The position numbers and the translations under genes are program-made. Below are positions 44,591 through 57,074 of a stretch of 64,000 bases of DNA, piece after piece. The DNA is from Anadara kagoshimensis. Taxonomy: Eukaryota > Mollusca > Bivalvia > Arcoida > Arcidae. Numbering within the stretch: the first letter of the stretch is position 1; the number at the start of each line of letters is the position of its first letter. The notes under the pieces were generated by a model. The model did not search any database. It was not told the DNA's origin and was given only the letters and a program-made list of their open reading frames with translations. The stretch covers positions 30,251,905 to 30,315,904 of the forward strand of contig CM037870.1 of NCBI GenBank assembly GCA_021292105.1, in the 5' to 3' direction.

Positions 44591-45149
44591 AAAGTTTTTA
44601 ATGACACCCTCATGCTCTAGCCCAGCCTTGATGGCAGCAGCTGCCTACAGATAACTGTACCTATTAAAGCTTAAGTTCAAGTCCCACTCTTGCAGATTGG
44701 TCACTTATAAAAGTCAGAAGTCTGGAATGAGTCAAATAATTTTTGATAAGTGTGTAAAACAGTATTCCCCCTCCGCTCCTCTTGCTTTGGCTCTGCCTGT
44801 ATATAACTTCTAAAATTGAGTGAAATTACAAATTCAGTTTCAATCAAATTAGTTTGCTCATGTATTGGGTTGAGATCTGTCTTTGAAATATAAATTAGAG
44901 ATTGGTTTTATAATCAGTCTGAGAGACAAGGACCTTTACTTGATGTCTATCTCACTATCAGTTTTATGAGATGACAAGAGTTATTGGTCTCACCTGTCAA
45001 CTATAGTCACCATAAGGTGTTAAAATGACACTTGTTTTTAGCTCAACTGGCTATAGCCAGCTGAGCTTATGCCATGGTGAAGCGTGTGTCCGTGCGTCCT
45101 GCGTCTGAGCTTATGCCATGGTGAATATGCTCGTGCAATTCTTTTGTAA

Positions 45150-48100
45150 AATTTCTTCTCTGAAACACATACCCAAATGACCAAATATGGTGTGGAAAGT
45201 CCTAGGTGGAGTAGATTGAAAGTTTGTACAAATCAACTTCGTGCGGCATCCAAGATGGCCGCCATTGCTATAAATAGCAAAAACCTATAAATGGTCATTA
45301 CATGTTTATTTATGGACCGATTTAGTTCAAATTTGAGATTTAGAAAGTAGATGTCTAGCCATTTAATATATGTAACGGGTTTTTCTGTAACTTTTTCTGT
45401 TTGCTCGTAATTAGCGGAATATGCAAATTAGATGCTAAATTTAGGCAATTCTTTGAAAATCTTCTTCTCTGAAACCACATACCCAAATGATGCCAAATAT
45501 GGTGTGGAAAGTCCCTAGGTGGAGTAGATGAAAGTTTGTACAAATCAACTTCGTGCGGCATCCAAGATGGCCGCCATTGCTATAAATAGCAAAAACCTAT
45601 AAATGGTCATTACATGTTTATTTATGGACCGATTTAGTTCAAATTTGAGATTTAGAAAGTAGATGTCTAGCCATTTAATATATATAACGGGTTTTTCTGT
45701 AACTTTTTCTGTTTGCTCGTAATTAGCGGAATATGCAAATTAGATGCTAAATTTAGGCAATTCTTTGAAAATCTTCTTCTCTGAAACCACATACCCAAAT
45801 GATGCCAAATATGGTGTGGAAAGTCCCTAGGTGGAGTAGATGAAAGTTTGTACAAATCAACTTCGTGCGGCATCCAAGATGGCCGCCATTGCTATAAATA
45901 GCAAAAACCTATAAATGGTCATTACATGTTTATTTATGGACCGATTTAGTTCAAATTTGAGATTTAGAAAGTAGATGTCTAGCCATTTAATATATATAAC
46001 GGGTTTTTCTGTAACTTTTTCTGTTTGCTCGTAATTAGCGGAATATGCAAATTAGATGCTAAATTTAGGCAATTCTTTAAAAATCTTCTTCTCTGAAACC
46101 ACATACCCAAATGATGCCAAATATGGTGTGGAAAGTCCCTAGGTGGAGTAGATTAAAGTTTGTACAAATCAACTTCGTGCGCATCCAAGATGGCCGCCAT
46201 TGCTATAAATAGCAAAAACCTATAAATGGTCATTACATGTTTATTTATGACCGATTTAGTTCAAATTTGAGATTTAGAAATAGATGTCTAGCCATTTAAT
46301 ATATATAACGGGTTTTTCTGTAACTTTTTCTGTTTGCTCGTAATTAGCGGAATATGCAAATTAGATGCTAAATTTAGGCAATTCTTTGAAAATCTTCTTC
46401 TCTGAAACCACATACCCAAATGATGCCAAATATGGTGTGGAAAGTCCCTAGGTGGAGTAGATTAAAGTTTGTACAAATCAACTTCGTGCGGCATCCAAGA
46501 TGGCCGCCATTGCTATAAATAGCAAAAACCTATAAATGGTCATTACATGTTTATTTATGGACCGATTTAGTTCAAATTTGAGATTTAGAAAGTAGATGTC
46601 TAGCCATTTAATATATGTAACGGGTTTTTCTGTAACTTTTTCTGTTTGCTCGTAATTAGCGGAATATGCAAATTAGATGCTAAATTTAGGCAATTCTTTG
46701 AAAATCTTCTTCTCTGAAACCACATACCCAAATGATGCCAAATATGGTGTGGAAAGTCCTAGGTGGAGTAGATTAAAGTTTGTACAAATCAACTTCGTGC
46801 GGCATCCAAGATGGCCGCCATTGCTATAAATAGCAAAAACCTATAAATGGTCATTACATGTTTATTTATGGACCGATTTAGTTCAAATTTGAGATTTAGA
46901 AAGTAGATCTAGCCATTTAATATATGTAACGGGTTTTTTGTAACTTTTTCTGTTTGCTCGTAATTAGCGGAATATGCAAATTAGATGCTAAATTTAGGCA
47001 ATTCTTTGAAAATCTTCTTCTCTGAAACCACATACCCAAATGATGCCAAATATGTGTGGAAAGTCCCTAGGTGGAGTAGATTAAAGTTTGTACAAATCAA
47101 CTTCGTGCGGCATCCAAGATGGCCGCCATTGCTATAAATAGCAAAAACCTATAAATGGTCATTACATGTTTATTTATGGACCGATTTAGTTCAAATTTGA
47201 GATTTAGAAAGTAGATGTCTAGCCATTTAATATATGTAACGGGTTTTTCTGTAACTTTTTCTGTTTGCTCGTAATTAGCGGAATATGCAAATTAGATGCT
47301 AAATTTAGGCAATTCTTTGAAAATCTTCTTCTCTGAAACCACATACCCAAATGATGCCAAATATGGTGTGGAAAGTCCCTAGGTGGAGTAGATTAAAGTT
47401 TGTACAAATCAACTTCGTGGGCATCCAAGATGGCCGCCATTGCTATAAATAGCAAAAACCTATAAATGGTCATTACATGTATATTTATGGACCGATTTAG
47501 TTCAAATTTGAGATTTAGAAAGTAGATGTCTAGCCATTTAATATATGTAACGGGTTTTTCTGTAACTTTTTCTGTTTGCTCGTAATTAGCGGAATATGCA
47601 AATTAGATGCTAAATTTAGGCAATTCTTTGAAAATCTTCTTCTCTGAAACCACATACCCAAATGATGCCAAATATGGTGTGGAAAGTCCCTAGGTGGAGT
47701 AGATTAAAGTTTGTACAAATCAACTTCGTGCGGATCCAAGATGGCCGCCATTGCTATAAATAGCAAAAACCTATAAATGGTCATTACATGTTTATTTATG
47801 GACCGATTTAGTTCAAATTTGAGATTTAGAAAGTAGATGTCTAGCCATTTAATATATGTAACGGGTTTTTCTGTAACTTTTTCTGTTTGCTCGTAATTAG
47901 CGGAATATGCAAATTAGATGCTAAATTTAGCAATTCTTTGAAAATCTTCTTCTCTGAAACCACATACCCAAATGATGCCAAATATGGTGTGGAAAGTCCC
48001 TAGGTGGAGTAGATTAAAGTTTGTACAAATCAACTTCGTGCGGCATCCAAGATGGCCGCCATTGCTATAAATAGCAAAAACCTATAAATGGTCATTACAT

Positions 48101-49493
48101 GTTTATTTATGGACCGATTTAGTTCAAATTTGAGATTTAGAAAGTAGATGTCTAGCCATTTAATATATGTAACGGGTTTTTCTGTAACTTTTTCTGTTTG
48201 CTCGTAATTAGCGGAATATGCAAATTAGATGCTAAATTTAGGCAATTCTTTGAAAATCTTCTTCTCTGAAACCACATACCCAAATGATGCCAAATATGGT
48301 GTGGAAAGTCCCTAGGTGGAGTAGATTAAAGTTTGTACAAATCAACTTCGTGCGGCATCCAAGATGGCCGCCATTGCTATAAATAGCAAAAACCTATAAA
48401 TGGTCATTACATGTTTATTTATGGACCGATTTAGTTCAAATTTGAGATTTAGAAAGTAGATGTCTAGCCATTTAATATATGTAACGGGTTTTTCTGTAAC
48501 TTTTTCTGTTTGCTCGTAATTAGCGGAATATGCAAATTAGATGCTAAATTTAGGCAATTCTTTGAAAATCTTCTTCTCTGAAACCACATACCCAAATGAT
48601 GCCAAATTTGGTGTGGAAAGTCCTAGGTGGAGTAGATTAAAGTTTGTACAAATCAACTGCATGGGGCATCCAAGATGGCCGCCATTGCTATAAATAGCAA
48701 AAACCTATAAATGGTCATTACATATTTTTTTTTTGGACCGATTCAGTTCAAATTTGAGATTTAGAAAGTAGATGTCTAGGCATTTAATATATGCAACGGA
48801 TTTTTCTGTTACTTTTTCTGTTTGCTCGTAATTAGCGAATATGCAAATTAGATGCTAAATTTAGGCAATTCTTTGAAAATCTTCTTCTCTGAAACCACAT
48901 ACCCAAATGATGCCAAATTTGGTGTGGAAAGTCCCTAGGTGAGTAGAATAAAGTTTGTACAAATCAACTTCCTGCGTCATCCAAGATGGCTGCCATTGCC
49001 ATAAATAGCAAAAACCTATAAATGGTCGTTACATGTTTATTTTTGGACCGATTTAGTTCAAATTTGAGATTTAGAACAAGATGTCTAGGCATTTAATATA
49101 TGTAACGGGTTTTCTGTAACTTTTTCTGTTTGCTCGTAATTAGCGAATATGCAAATTAGATGCTAAATTTAGGCAATTCTTTGAAAATCTTCTCTGAAAC
49201 CACATACCCAAATGATGCCAAATTTGGTGTGGAAAGTCCCTAGGTGGAGTAGATTAAAGTTTGTACAAATCAACTTCCTGCTTCATCCAAGATGGTCACC
49301 ATTGCTATAAATAGCAAAAACCTATAAATGGTCATTACATGTTTAGTTATGGATCGATTTAGTTCAAATTTGAGAATTAGAAAGTAGATGTCTAGTTATT
49401 TAATATATGTAAAGATTTTTCTGTAACTTTTTCTGTTTGCTTGTAATTAGCCGAATATGCAAATTAGATGCTAAATTTAAGCGATTCTTTGAA
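45150..49493. repeat. 311-bp satellite array, about 14 copies
   Basis: Each unit contains 'catacccaaatgatgccaaa', 'catccaagatggccgccatt', 'aaaacctataaatggtcatt' and 'tgctcgtaattagcggaata'. The marker 'catccaagatgg' occurs at 45249, 45560 and then about every 311 bases to 49286. Inner copies are almost identical; the first and the last three or four are diverged ('tggctgcc', 'tggtcacc'), as expected if recent homogenisation acts in the middle. Identical 68-residue minus-strand frames in two units are repeat translations. Confidence 0.96.
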
Positions 49494-49682
49494 AATACAA
49501 AGCCAAATGAAGCTAAATTTGTAACAGGTTTCCTGAGAAGGTTTTGTTGCCACAATTTTCAAGAATTTTGTAAATCAGGTGTAATATTTCATCAATATTT
49601 TGAAAATCTTCTTTGAAACCACTAGGCTAATTTAAATTAAATTTGTCTTGCCAGACAAGCCAATGTTACATCCAAGACCCCA

Positions 49683-50430
49683 AAGGTCAAGGTCACAGAA
49701 GCAAACAATACCGAATGGTTCATTATCTTGAAAACTATAAACTTTTTGTATGGCATGTATAATGGAATATTGTTGGTATTGATGCAACTGTCATTTTGAT
49801 GTATAGATTAAGGTCATGGGTTCAAAGGTCAAGGTCACAGACGCGAAAGAATACTGAAACTGTTTATTATCTTGAAAACTATAAACTTTTTGTATAGGCA
49901 TGTATAATGGAATATTGTTGGTATTGATGCAACGTCATTTTGATGTAAGATTAAGGTCATGGGTTAAAGGTCAAGGTCACAGATGCGAAATAATACTAAA
50001 ATGGTTCATTATCATGAAAACTATAAACTTTTTGTATAGGCATGTATATCAGAATGTTGTAGGTATTAATACAACGAACATTTTGATGTATATAAAAATT
50101 TCATGGGTTCAAAGGTCAAGGTCACAGATGCAAAACAAAATCAAAAACATTAATTAACACGAAAACTATAAATTTTTTGTATAGGCATGTATATTAGAAT
50201 ATTGTTGGTATTGATGTAACGATCATTGTGATATATAGATTAAGGTCAGGGGTTCAAAGGTCAAGGTCACAGATACGAAATAATACTGAAATGGTTAATT
50301 ATCTTGAAAACTATAAGCTTTTTCTATAGGCATATATATTAGAATGTTGTAGATATTAATTCAACTTTTATTTTGATGTATAGAGAAAGGTTATGGGTTC
50401 AAAGGTCAAGGTCACGGATGCAAAAAATTG
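49683..50430. repeat. Tandem repeat of about 142 bp, about five copies
   Basis: Units start 'aaggtcaaggtcacag' at 49683, 49825, 49967, 50112, 50267 and 50402 (the last partial). They contain 'cttgaaaactataaactttt' and 'ttggtattgatgcaac'. This is the second array within the same element. Confidence 0.9.
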
Positions 50431-51401
50431 CTGAAATTGTCATATCTTTACTATTTGATCAGATAATGACATGGGGTTTTTAGTTTTGAAATATTATTGT
50501 AATTACCTTTAAAAATGAGGTCAAGGTCAATTGTGAAGGTTATTACCTAATGTTTTACCTTTCCTGAAAAAAAACTCGACCCAATTTTTAGGCAGTGTAA
50601 AAATAAGATGTGTGTTTCAACCAAATCTTGAAAATTTTCTCCTGAATTGGCCAATTCTAACCCAATACAGCATAAAAAGTCCTTTAGTAACAGTAATCCA
50701 AAAGTTGTGTCTGGCATATCAGCCAAAATCCAAGGTGGCTTCTGTTCCTATACATAGCAAAAACATAAAAGACCAATGCAGATTTTGTTTCCAACCACTT
50801 TGGTTCCAGTTGCAATTGTAAAAAGCAGGGGGGATGCCATTTCACAAGATTTGCTCGTTATTTATCAAAAATGTAAATTACCTGCCAGTTGAGCATCACA
50901 GGCCCTATTGGGCCTCTTGTTTTATCTGGTGTTTGTGTCACATGTCAATAGATGTGTGTTAAAATTTAGCTCTGTATTGACTACAGAAGCTTGACAAGAC
51001 ATTTAATTACGTGGAATTCTTGTATTTAAGAACACCCAAATAGCTTATTATCATAACTTAACCATTTAAACCATATTCTACCTTACCCTATGAGAGAGAG
51101 TTGGATCATAACATAGTAAAGAAGTTAACCTTTTGATTTTTGGTTCAACAAAACTTTCAATAATGATGAAAGAGTAGATATTGTATGTATTTACCATCTG
51201 GCATGATTACAACACACAAATATCTAGTTATATATATAATACATGCACATGTTTTGTTGGCAAAATAAACATCTCTTATCTACCACAGTCTGTGTCTGGG
51301 TTAGCTCTATGTAACTGTTGTAACATCACAACAAAATCATATGTATTATTTTTCAATACTGTAATTTACTTTTGATGTTTCTAAGATTAAACTTGTATAT
51401 A

Positions 51402-51652
51402 AGTATAAAGGCAAACAACATTGACCTGTCCGTTTGACCTTTCATTAGGAATATTTATATCAGAGGGTCCACCCGATACATGGGTAGCATTAGGATTCGC
51501 AGTTACATATTAACATTGCCCATGACTAGTGTTCACATCAGATAGACGAAATATACACACATGATTCCTATTACTTAAATTTACTCGTCCAAAATGAATA
51601 TTAAAATTAAAGGTCAAGCGGACAGGTCAATGTTGTTTACCCTATACTTCAG
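51402..51652. mobile_element. MITE, 'ggcaaacaacattgacctgt' family
   Basis: The left arm 'aaggcaaacaacattgacct' + 'gtccgtttgacctttcatta' and the right arm 'aaaggtcaagcggacaggtc' + 'aatgttgtttaccct' are inverted. The interior motifs are in the opposite order to 15963-16195, so it is inserted the other way round. Confidence 0.88.
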
Positions 51653-51999
51653 TATATGACTGATAAATAATGGAACTTGTTTCTACAATAAAAAACAACA
51701 TCTAAGAAGTTGATATGATAGCAAAGAATGGTAGGATATTGACAGGTAGAGGGCAATGTTCTCATGGCGCTCCCAGAGGAGTTGAAAATATTTTAATGAT
51801 CTGTCATCATTCAATTTTCTTGCCAAGTCGCAACAACATGGTCATCTAATTGCAGACTTGGATACTGATCAAAACTTCTAGATGTATATAATATGATTGA
51901 ATACATATTGGTATGTATTTACTCATTTCATGTGTCTGTCATGGTTACTGCAGTAGATCTTTGATGACATGCTATTGTTTTAAATGGTATTATTTGCTT

Positions 52000-52135
52000 A
52001 CCCTTCCGGAGCACCCGGCCTCACTTTCCTGGTGGAAGTTCACGTGTCTAACCTAACTTGTCAGTTCCAAAGTTTTTACTTTGCTTCTGGATTGTGATTC
52101 GGACATGAATTAGTATATTTGTTTTTGATTGAAAA
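52000..52135 (+). repeat. Dispersed repeat, 'gagcacc' family
   Basis: 'cttccggagcacccggcctc', 'gtggaagttcacgtgtctaa' and 'gattgtgattcggacatgaa' match the copies at 35030 and 37360. Confidence 0.7.
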
Positions 52136-52200
52136 CCATAAAACTGGACTCCAATGTACCTACTTCGAATTAAAGAAATCACAATGACAGTATGTTCTAA

Positions 52201-52220
52201 TAATAATAATAATAATAATA
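52201..52220. repeat. (TAA)n microsatellite
   Basis: About seven consecutive TAA repeats. Confidence 0.9.
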
Positions 52221-52861
52221 TTAAAAATTATGGTTTATTGAGAAAAACAGAGGTTACAGGTTGGATATTTGATGGGATATATAATTTCAGGAATTTTTAC
52301 CTACAAAACAAGTAAGGTAATTGATAGGAAAAGTCAGCACAGTTAATTTCTGAAATAAAACTTTTATACCAAAAGCATTTAATTACTGATATTAACTGAC
52401 AGAGTAGAACCATAAGATACAAGCTTTCAAATTCAGGGGTTTCTTACTGCTGTGAAATTGAACTGGGTTGACTGCAACATGGTTGGCTTTAAATCTCCTT
52501 GAAAACTTGAAAAACAAAATTTATTTTTGAATTATCACTTTAGCTCTTTCTTTGTCCATGAAATGTTCATTTAAGAAAAGTTTCTTCTTTTGAATAATCA
52601 TTTCAGCTCTTTTTAAGATTCATTGATGGATTATCAGTTCATTTTAGAAAAGTTTCTTTTTTGTACTGCTACTTTTTGTAATTATTGCACACTTGTTATT
52701 TACATAGCCAGACTCAACATCACTACCTTCTCCTTTAGTTATTGGGGGGGATGTTTATAAAATAAGAAGTGGTTTTCCTGATAATTTCCTGTATCTCTAA
52801 CGAGCTATTTCTCTTATTTAAGCCAGAATTTCACTTTGTTCTCTACACAGCTTAATTAATC

Positions 52862-52890
52862 GTACCTATTTATTCACAGTAAATAGGTAC
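52862..52890. repeat. Perfect 11-bp hairpin
   Basis: 'gtacctattta' (52862-52872) and 'taaataggtac' (52880-52890) are perfect reverse complements around 'ttcacag'. The 'cacag|taaat...aatg|gtaata' here mimics an exon, but all three frames have stops. Confidence 0.8.
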
Positions 52891-53269
52891 AGGTGCCCCG
52901 GAGACCTGTCAAAATAATGGTAATATTTTCTCTAACTGCACCTACCCACAGAAACAAACTGCTGTTAATCTCGTAACACTTATAAACATCTTGTATACAT
53001 TATAAACAACACGAGTAAACAAAGCAGGTTAAGAATGATTAAAATTTCTTAGAAAATTAAAAGTAATTTATCCGATTATAAGATCAATGATAAGGGATAG
53101 TACATACTGTTTATATACAAAGTTTACAGCTACAAAAAATAAATAAATTTAACAGATATAGTTAGTATTGATTCATAACACCTGTATACGATCTTCTCAC
53201 TAAAGATAAATTCCTGTCATACTTCTCATTCCAACTATCAGGATCGTCTAATGGTGTACCTAAATATAA

Positions 53270-53790
53270 TATATCAAGTATGGCCATATAGATTCCAGAC
53301 AGAATATTTCTACTGAAGATTCTATATAGAATATCTCAACTGACTTCAGCTGAGGCAGAATATCTTGACTGGTTTTAGCTACAGCAAGGAAGGCTATGTA
53401 GATTCCACACAGAGTATATCAGCTGATTTTAGCTTCAAGTAGATTCCAGACAGAATATCTCTGTTAAATTTTAGCTTCATGACAGAATATCTCTGCTGGT
53501 TTTAGCTTCATGACAGAATATCTCAGCTGGTTTTAGCTTCATGACAGAATATCTCAGCTGCTTTTAGTCTTATGACAGAATATCTCAGCTGCTTTTAGCT
53601 TTATGACAGAATATCTCAGTTGCTTTTAGCCTTATGACAGAATATCTCAGCTGCTTTTAGCCTTATGACAGAATATCTCAGCTGCTTTTAGCCTTATGAC
53701 ATAATATCTCAGCTGCTTTTAGCATCATGACAGAATATTTAACTGAGTTTGGCTGAAGTAAGAGAGACTGCGTAGATCTCAGACAGAATA
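53270..53790. repeat. 31-bp minisatellite
   Basis: Regular units 'atgacagaatatctcagctg' + 'cttttagcctt' from about 53450 to 53740, with more diverged, longer-spaced units ('gattccagacagaatatctc') to the left. Confidence 0.92.
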
Positions 53791-54063
53791 TGTTGATTTT
53801 ACATTTGTTTGTTTGCACAAATAGTTTTACAGTTTTTCCTTACTTAACAATTTTAAGAAAACTAAAAGGTAAAAGGTAATGCATAATAAATAATGTATAT
53901 TTCTTATATAAAGTTTGAGATAGTCCCTATATAAATACAGATGTTTCTATATATAAAAAAACTTATGATTGACAGAATTATTGATTATCTCTATATACTT
54001 TTTATTTACTTTTGTCTGTTCTACCTGAAAAAAAACATGATAATCGTCAAGGAAGTTATATAA

Positions 54064-54925
54064 CAAACCACTTGTTGTCCATATTCATTATGACAACCAC
54101 TTGTCCATATTCCATATAGCAACCACTTGTCCATCTTTTATATAACAACCACTTGTTGATACAGATTCCATATAACAACCACTTCTTGTCCATATTCCAA
54201 CCACTTCTTGTCTGCATTCCATATTACAACCAACTGTCTGTAATCCATAAAACAACCACTTATCCATATTCCATATAACAACTGTTTGTTATCTGTATTC
54301 CATATTACAACCACTTGTTGTCCATATTCCATATTACAACCACTTGCAGTCCATATTCCATATTACAACCACTTGTAGTCCATATTCCATATAACAACTG
54401 TTTGTTGTCTGTATTCCATATTACAACCACTTATTGTCCATATTCCAAGCACTTGTTGTCTATATTTCATATTACAGCCACTTGTTGTCCATATTCCATA
54501 TTACAACCACTTGTTGTCCGTATTCCAAGCACTTGTTGTCTATATTTCATATTACAACCGCTTGTTGTTCATATTCCATATAACAACTGTTTGTTGTCTG
54601 TATCCCATATTCCAACCACTTGTTGCCATATTCCAACCACTTGTTGTCTATATTCCATATTACAACCACTTGTTGTCTATATTCCATATTACAACCACTT
54701 GTTGTTCTATATTTCATATTACAACCACTTGTTGTCCATATTCCATATAACAACCACTTGTTGTCCATATTCCAACCACTTGTTGTCTATATTCCATATT
54801 ACAACCACTTGTTGTCATATTACAACCACTTGTTGTCTATATTCCATATTACAACCACTTGTTGTCCATATTCCATATAACAACAACTTGTTGTTCAGAT
54901 TCCATATAACAACCACTTGTCCAGA
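54064..54925. repeat. 29-bp minisatellite, about 28 copies
   Basis: Units 'ccatattccatattacaacc' + 'acttgttgt' fill the segment with small deletions. The 215-residue + strand frame and shorter ones on both strands arise because the 29-base unit happens to lack stops. They repeat 'ITTTCCPYS'-type text and are not a protein. Confidence 0.93.
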
Positions 54926-55261
54926 TTACCGGTATACAGAAATCTTTGTGTTCGTTAAATAAAACTGGCTTACACTAAACATTTTACTCGGTTTGAATAA
55001 TGATAATCTTATCACTAAAACATCCTGTGTAAACGGAGCTGTTTTGTTTAGACATTGTGACCATTATATAATAGTAACTTGGTAAATTGTGACCATTATA
55101 TACATGTACTAGTAACTTGGTAAATTAAACTTTGTAAACTGTAACCTTTCTCTTATGTGACTGAACTCTACGTATCAGATGAACTAAAAATTATAATTAG
55201 AGTCAGGATATTTTTCTAAAAAATTGAAATGTCAGAAAGCAAAGAAGGAGTTGAGATGAGT

Positions 55262-55470
55262 AATGGTGTTAAACATCCCAGTCAAGAATATTTCACTTAT
55301 ATCAAGATGTCACCAGCTATAGGGCAGAAATTTTGCTTGTGCGTTGCACTGATGGCATATTGCACCAGGGGTTTTTATCGTGCCATGCATACCATGACAC
55401 AGGACCTCATTTATTTTAAGTTCCCATCGGAAACAAACATGTCTTTCATTTCGTAATGCCAAGTGGAAAG
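55262..55470 (-). mobile_element. SINE copy, main family, head missing
   Basis: The reversed tail 'aaacatcccagtcaagaata' is followed by the reversed body 'gatggcatattgcaccaggg' and 'tttattttaagttcccatcg'. It stops within 'atttcgtaatgccaagtg'. Confidence 0.85.
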
Positions 55471-56059
55471 CAAAGGAGCTTTAAGAGGGTGATCTTTGAT
55501 CTGCTACAGTACTTTTACCTAGTACTTAAAAATTTAAATTAAAGTTAACCTTCACTTAATCATCAAAGATATGGATGATGAGACTATTCTGTTGTAATAG
55601 ATAAGAAATACAAACATAAGTGCATGTTCTTGGAATTAAAAAAAAAAAGAAATAAATAAGTGCATGTTGGACTTTACAAACAACATGACGGCTAGCCTGA
55701 CAACTGACTTGTTATGACTGACATGTCTCGCACATTTCAGGTGAAGATTTTAGTATAGTTCTTAACAGCTGTTGTAATGTCATCATTAATCCAATAAAAT
55801 ATTTAGCTGTGATTAGTTGCAATAATTCTGAGGCAGCTTTAACAGGTTTAAGCAATAATGTTTTATAATTGGGATTAAATTTGGCATTCTCACAAGAATA
55901 ATAAATAAAAGAAATGAATTTTTGGACTATAAAAATGTAGTTGCAAGTAGGAGAAAAGTATTTATAAGTTCATGTCTGGAGTATCTTAAAACCTTTTTCC
56001 TCTAAATACTCTCCTTATATATAGCTCACCTGTGCAACATATAGAAAATTGATTGATTG

Positions 56060-56250
56060 ATGGATGGATGGATGGAAGATATTTCACTTATATCGGATGT
56101 CAATAGGTGAAGTGGCTGAAATTTTTACCTTTGCAGTCACTCAGGGTAATGTGCGGGCGAGGGGTTGTCTTTAAAGTGCAATGCTTGCTATGACACAGGG
56201 CATGGGGTTTTTAATTTCTCTTTTGAAGAGCCCCAACAAGGACTGAAAAA
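56060..56250 (-). mobile_element. Eroded SINE copy
   Basis: 'gaagatatttcacttatatc', 'gaagtggctgaaatttttac' and 'gacacagggcatggggtttt' correspond to the reversed subfamily seen at 22612-22930, without the tRNA head. Confidence 0.7.
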
Positions 56251-56582
56251 GCCTAGAAGTGACAGAATCAAGTCATTTTGAACATTTCTGGGGGAGGGAG
56301 GTATTTAGAAAGGGAAGTTCTACCAGAGGGTCTATTATTCAATGTTTGGTAAACATGGTGAGTTAAAACTAAATAGAGTTTATATCCTTCACTAGAGTCC
56401 CAAATAAAGGTTATCTGTGTTTAAACAGACCATTACCTTCAGACATAACACAGTATCCGATCTTACCAATGACATGATTATGCTTTTAATAGTAACACTA
56501 TTTGTATCAGTTTAAAGTTCCATGTACTGTCTGACAAAAACAATAGAAAGAAAGAAAAAAGTCAGTCTGACAAATTTTACTT

Positions 56583-56588
56583 TTATGT

Positions 56589-56636
<48 letters not shown>

Positions 56637-56800
56637 ATCATTCTGTCCTTCCGTTACACCTTAGGGTACCTATCTCTTATCCGCAACTTCTCCTAAACCT
56701 TCAATGGATTTTCATGAAACTTTCACACAATCTTTGTGATATGTCGATGTGCACCTTCTATTTAAAAATTTGATCCGATGGATTTTTTTTATGTGGAGGG
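56583..56800 (+). repeat. Dispersed repeat starting with a 47-base poly-C
   Basis: Fully C from 56590 to 56636, then 'cattctgtccttccgttaca' and 'ggattttcatgaaactttca'. The text after the C-run resembles a dispersed repeat commonly starting with a short C-run (compare 2733). The true length of the homopolymer is uncertain in any assembly. Confidence 0.7.
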
Positions 56801-57074
56801 TATTTTTTGTGAGTTTGTGGCTCACAGTTTTTCTAGTTTCTATAAACATAAGTAAGAAAAACTCAAATAACACTGAAGAATTTGATTTTGTGACTTTTAG
56901 ACTTTGGCAATAAGCAATGTTTCAAAGTACTGGTAACCATGAGAAAAGTTATATAATATAATGTTCATTGGAGACAAATTTTTAGTTTAGCATGAAGTGT
57001 TCAATTGATCTGATTTAACTCTAAAATTTGAAGATAATCAACACATTAAAAAAAAACTAATGTTTTTGCCCATG

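Larger units (their letters stand above)
45035..50924. mobile_element. 5.9 kb Helentron/HINE-like non-autonomous element
   Basis: The left end is 'ttttagctcaactggc' and the right end 'gggcctcttgt' next to 'ttta'. Just inside the ends lies a perfect 11-bp inverted pair, GCTCAACTGGC (45041-45051) and GCCAGTTGAGC (50884-50894). The 3' side closes with a perfect 6-bp stem hairpin, AGGCCC-TATT-GGGCCT (50900-50915), a few bases before the terminus. Between them are two tandem arrays (45150-49493 and 49683-50430) and no open frame. Subterminal inverted repeats, a 3' hairpin and a tandem-repeat core are the hallmarks of Helentron-derived HINEs (DINE-1, bivalve 'pearl'). Class and exact borders are inference; a fold-back DNA element is the alternative. 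Confidence 0.65.

Noticed and set aside
45355-45873. Two identical 68-residue minus-strand frames (MPHEVDLYKLSST...)
   Set aside because: They are the same stretch of two neighbouring 311-bp satellite units. Other units carry stops or shifts, and no start or splice context is present.
52880-52916. Exon-like 'cacag|taaat...aatg|gtaata' segment
   Set aside because: All frames through it contain stops, and its left side is part of a perfect hairpin.
54315-54962. 215-residue open frame, the longest in the window
   Set aside because: It is a translation of the 29-bp minisatellite at 54064-54925. Because 29 is not a multiple of three, the frame cycles through the unit and is open only because the unit lacks stops; frames on the other strand are open too.
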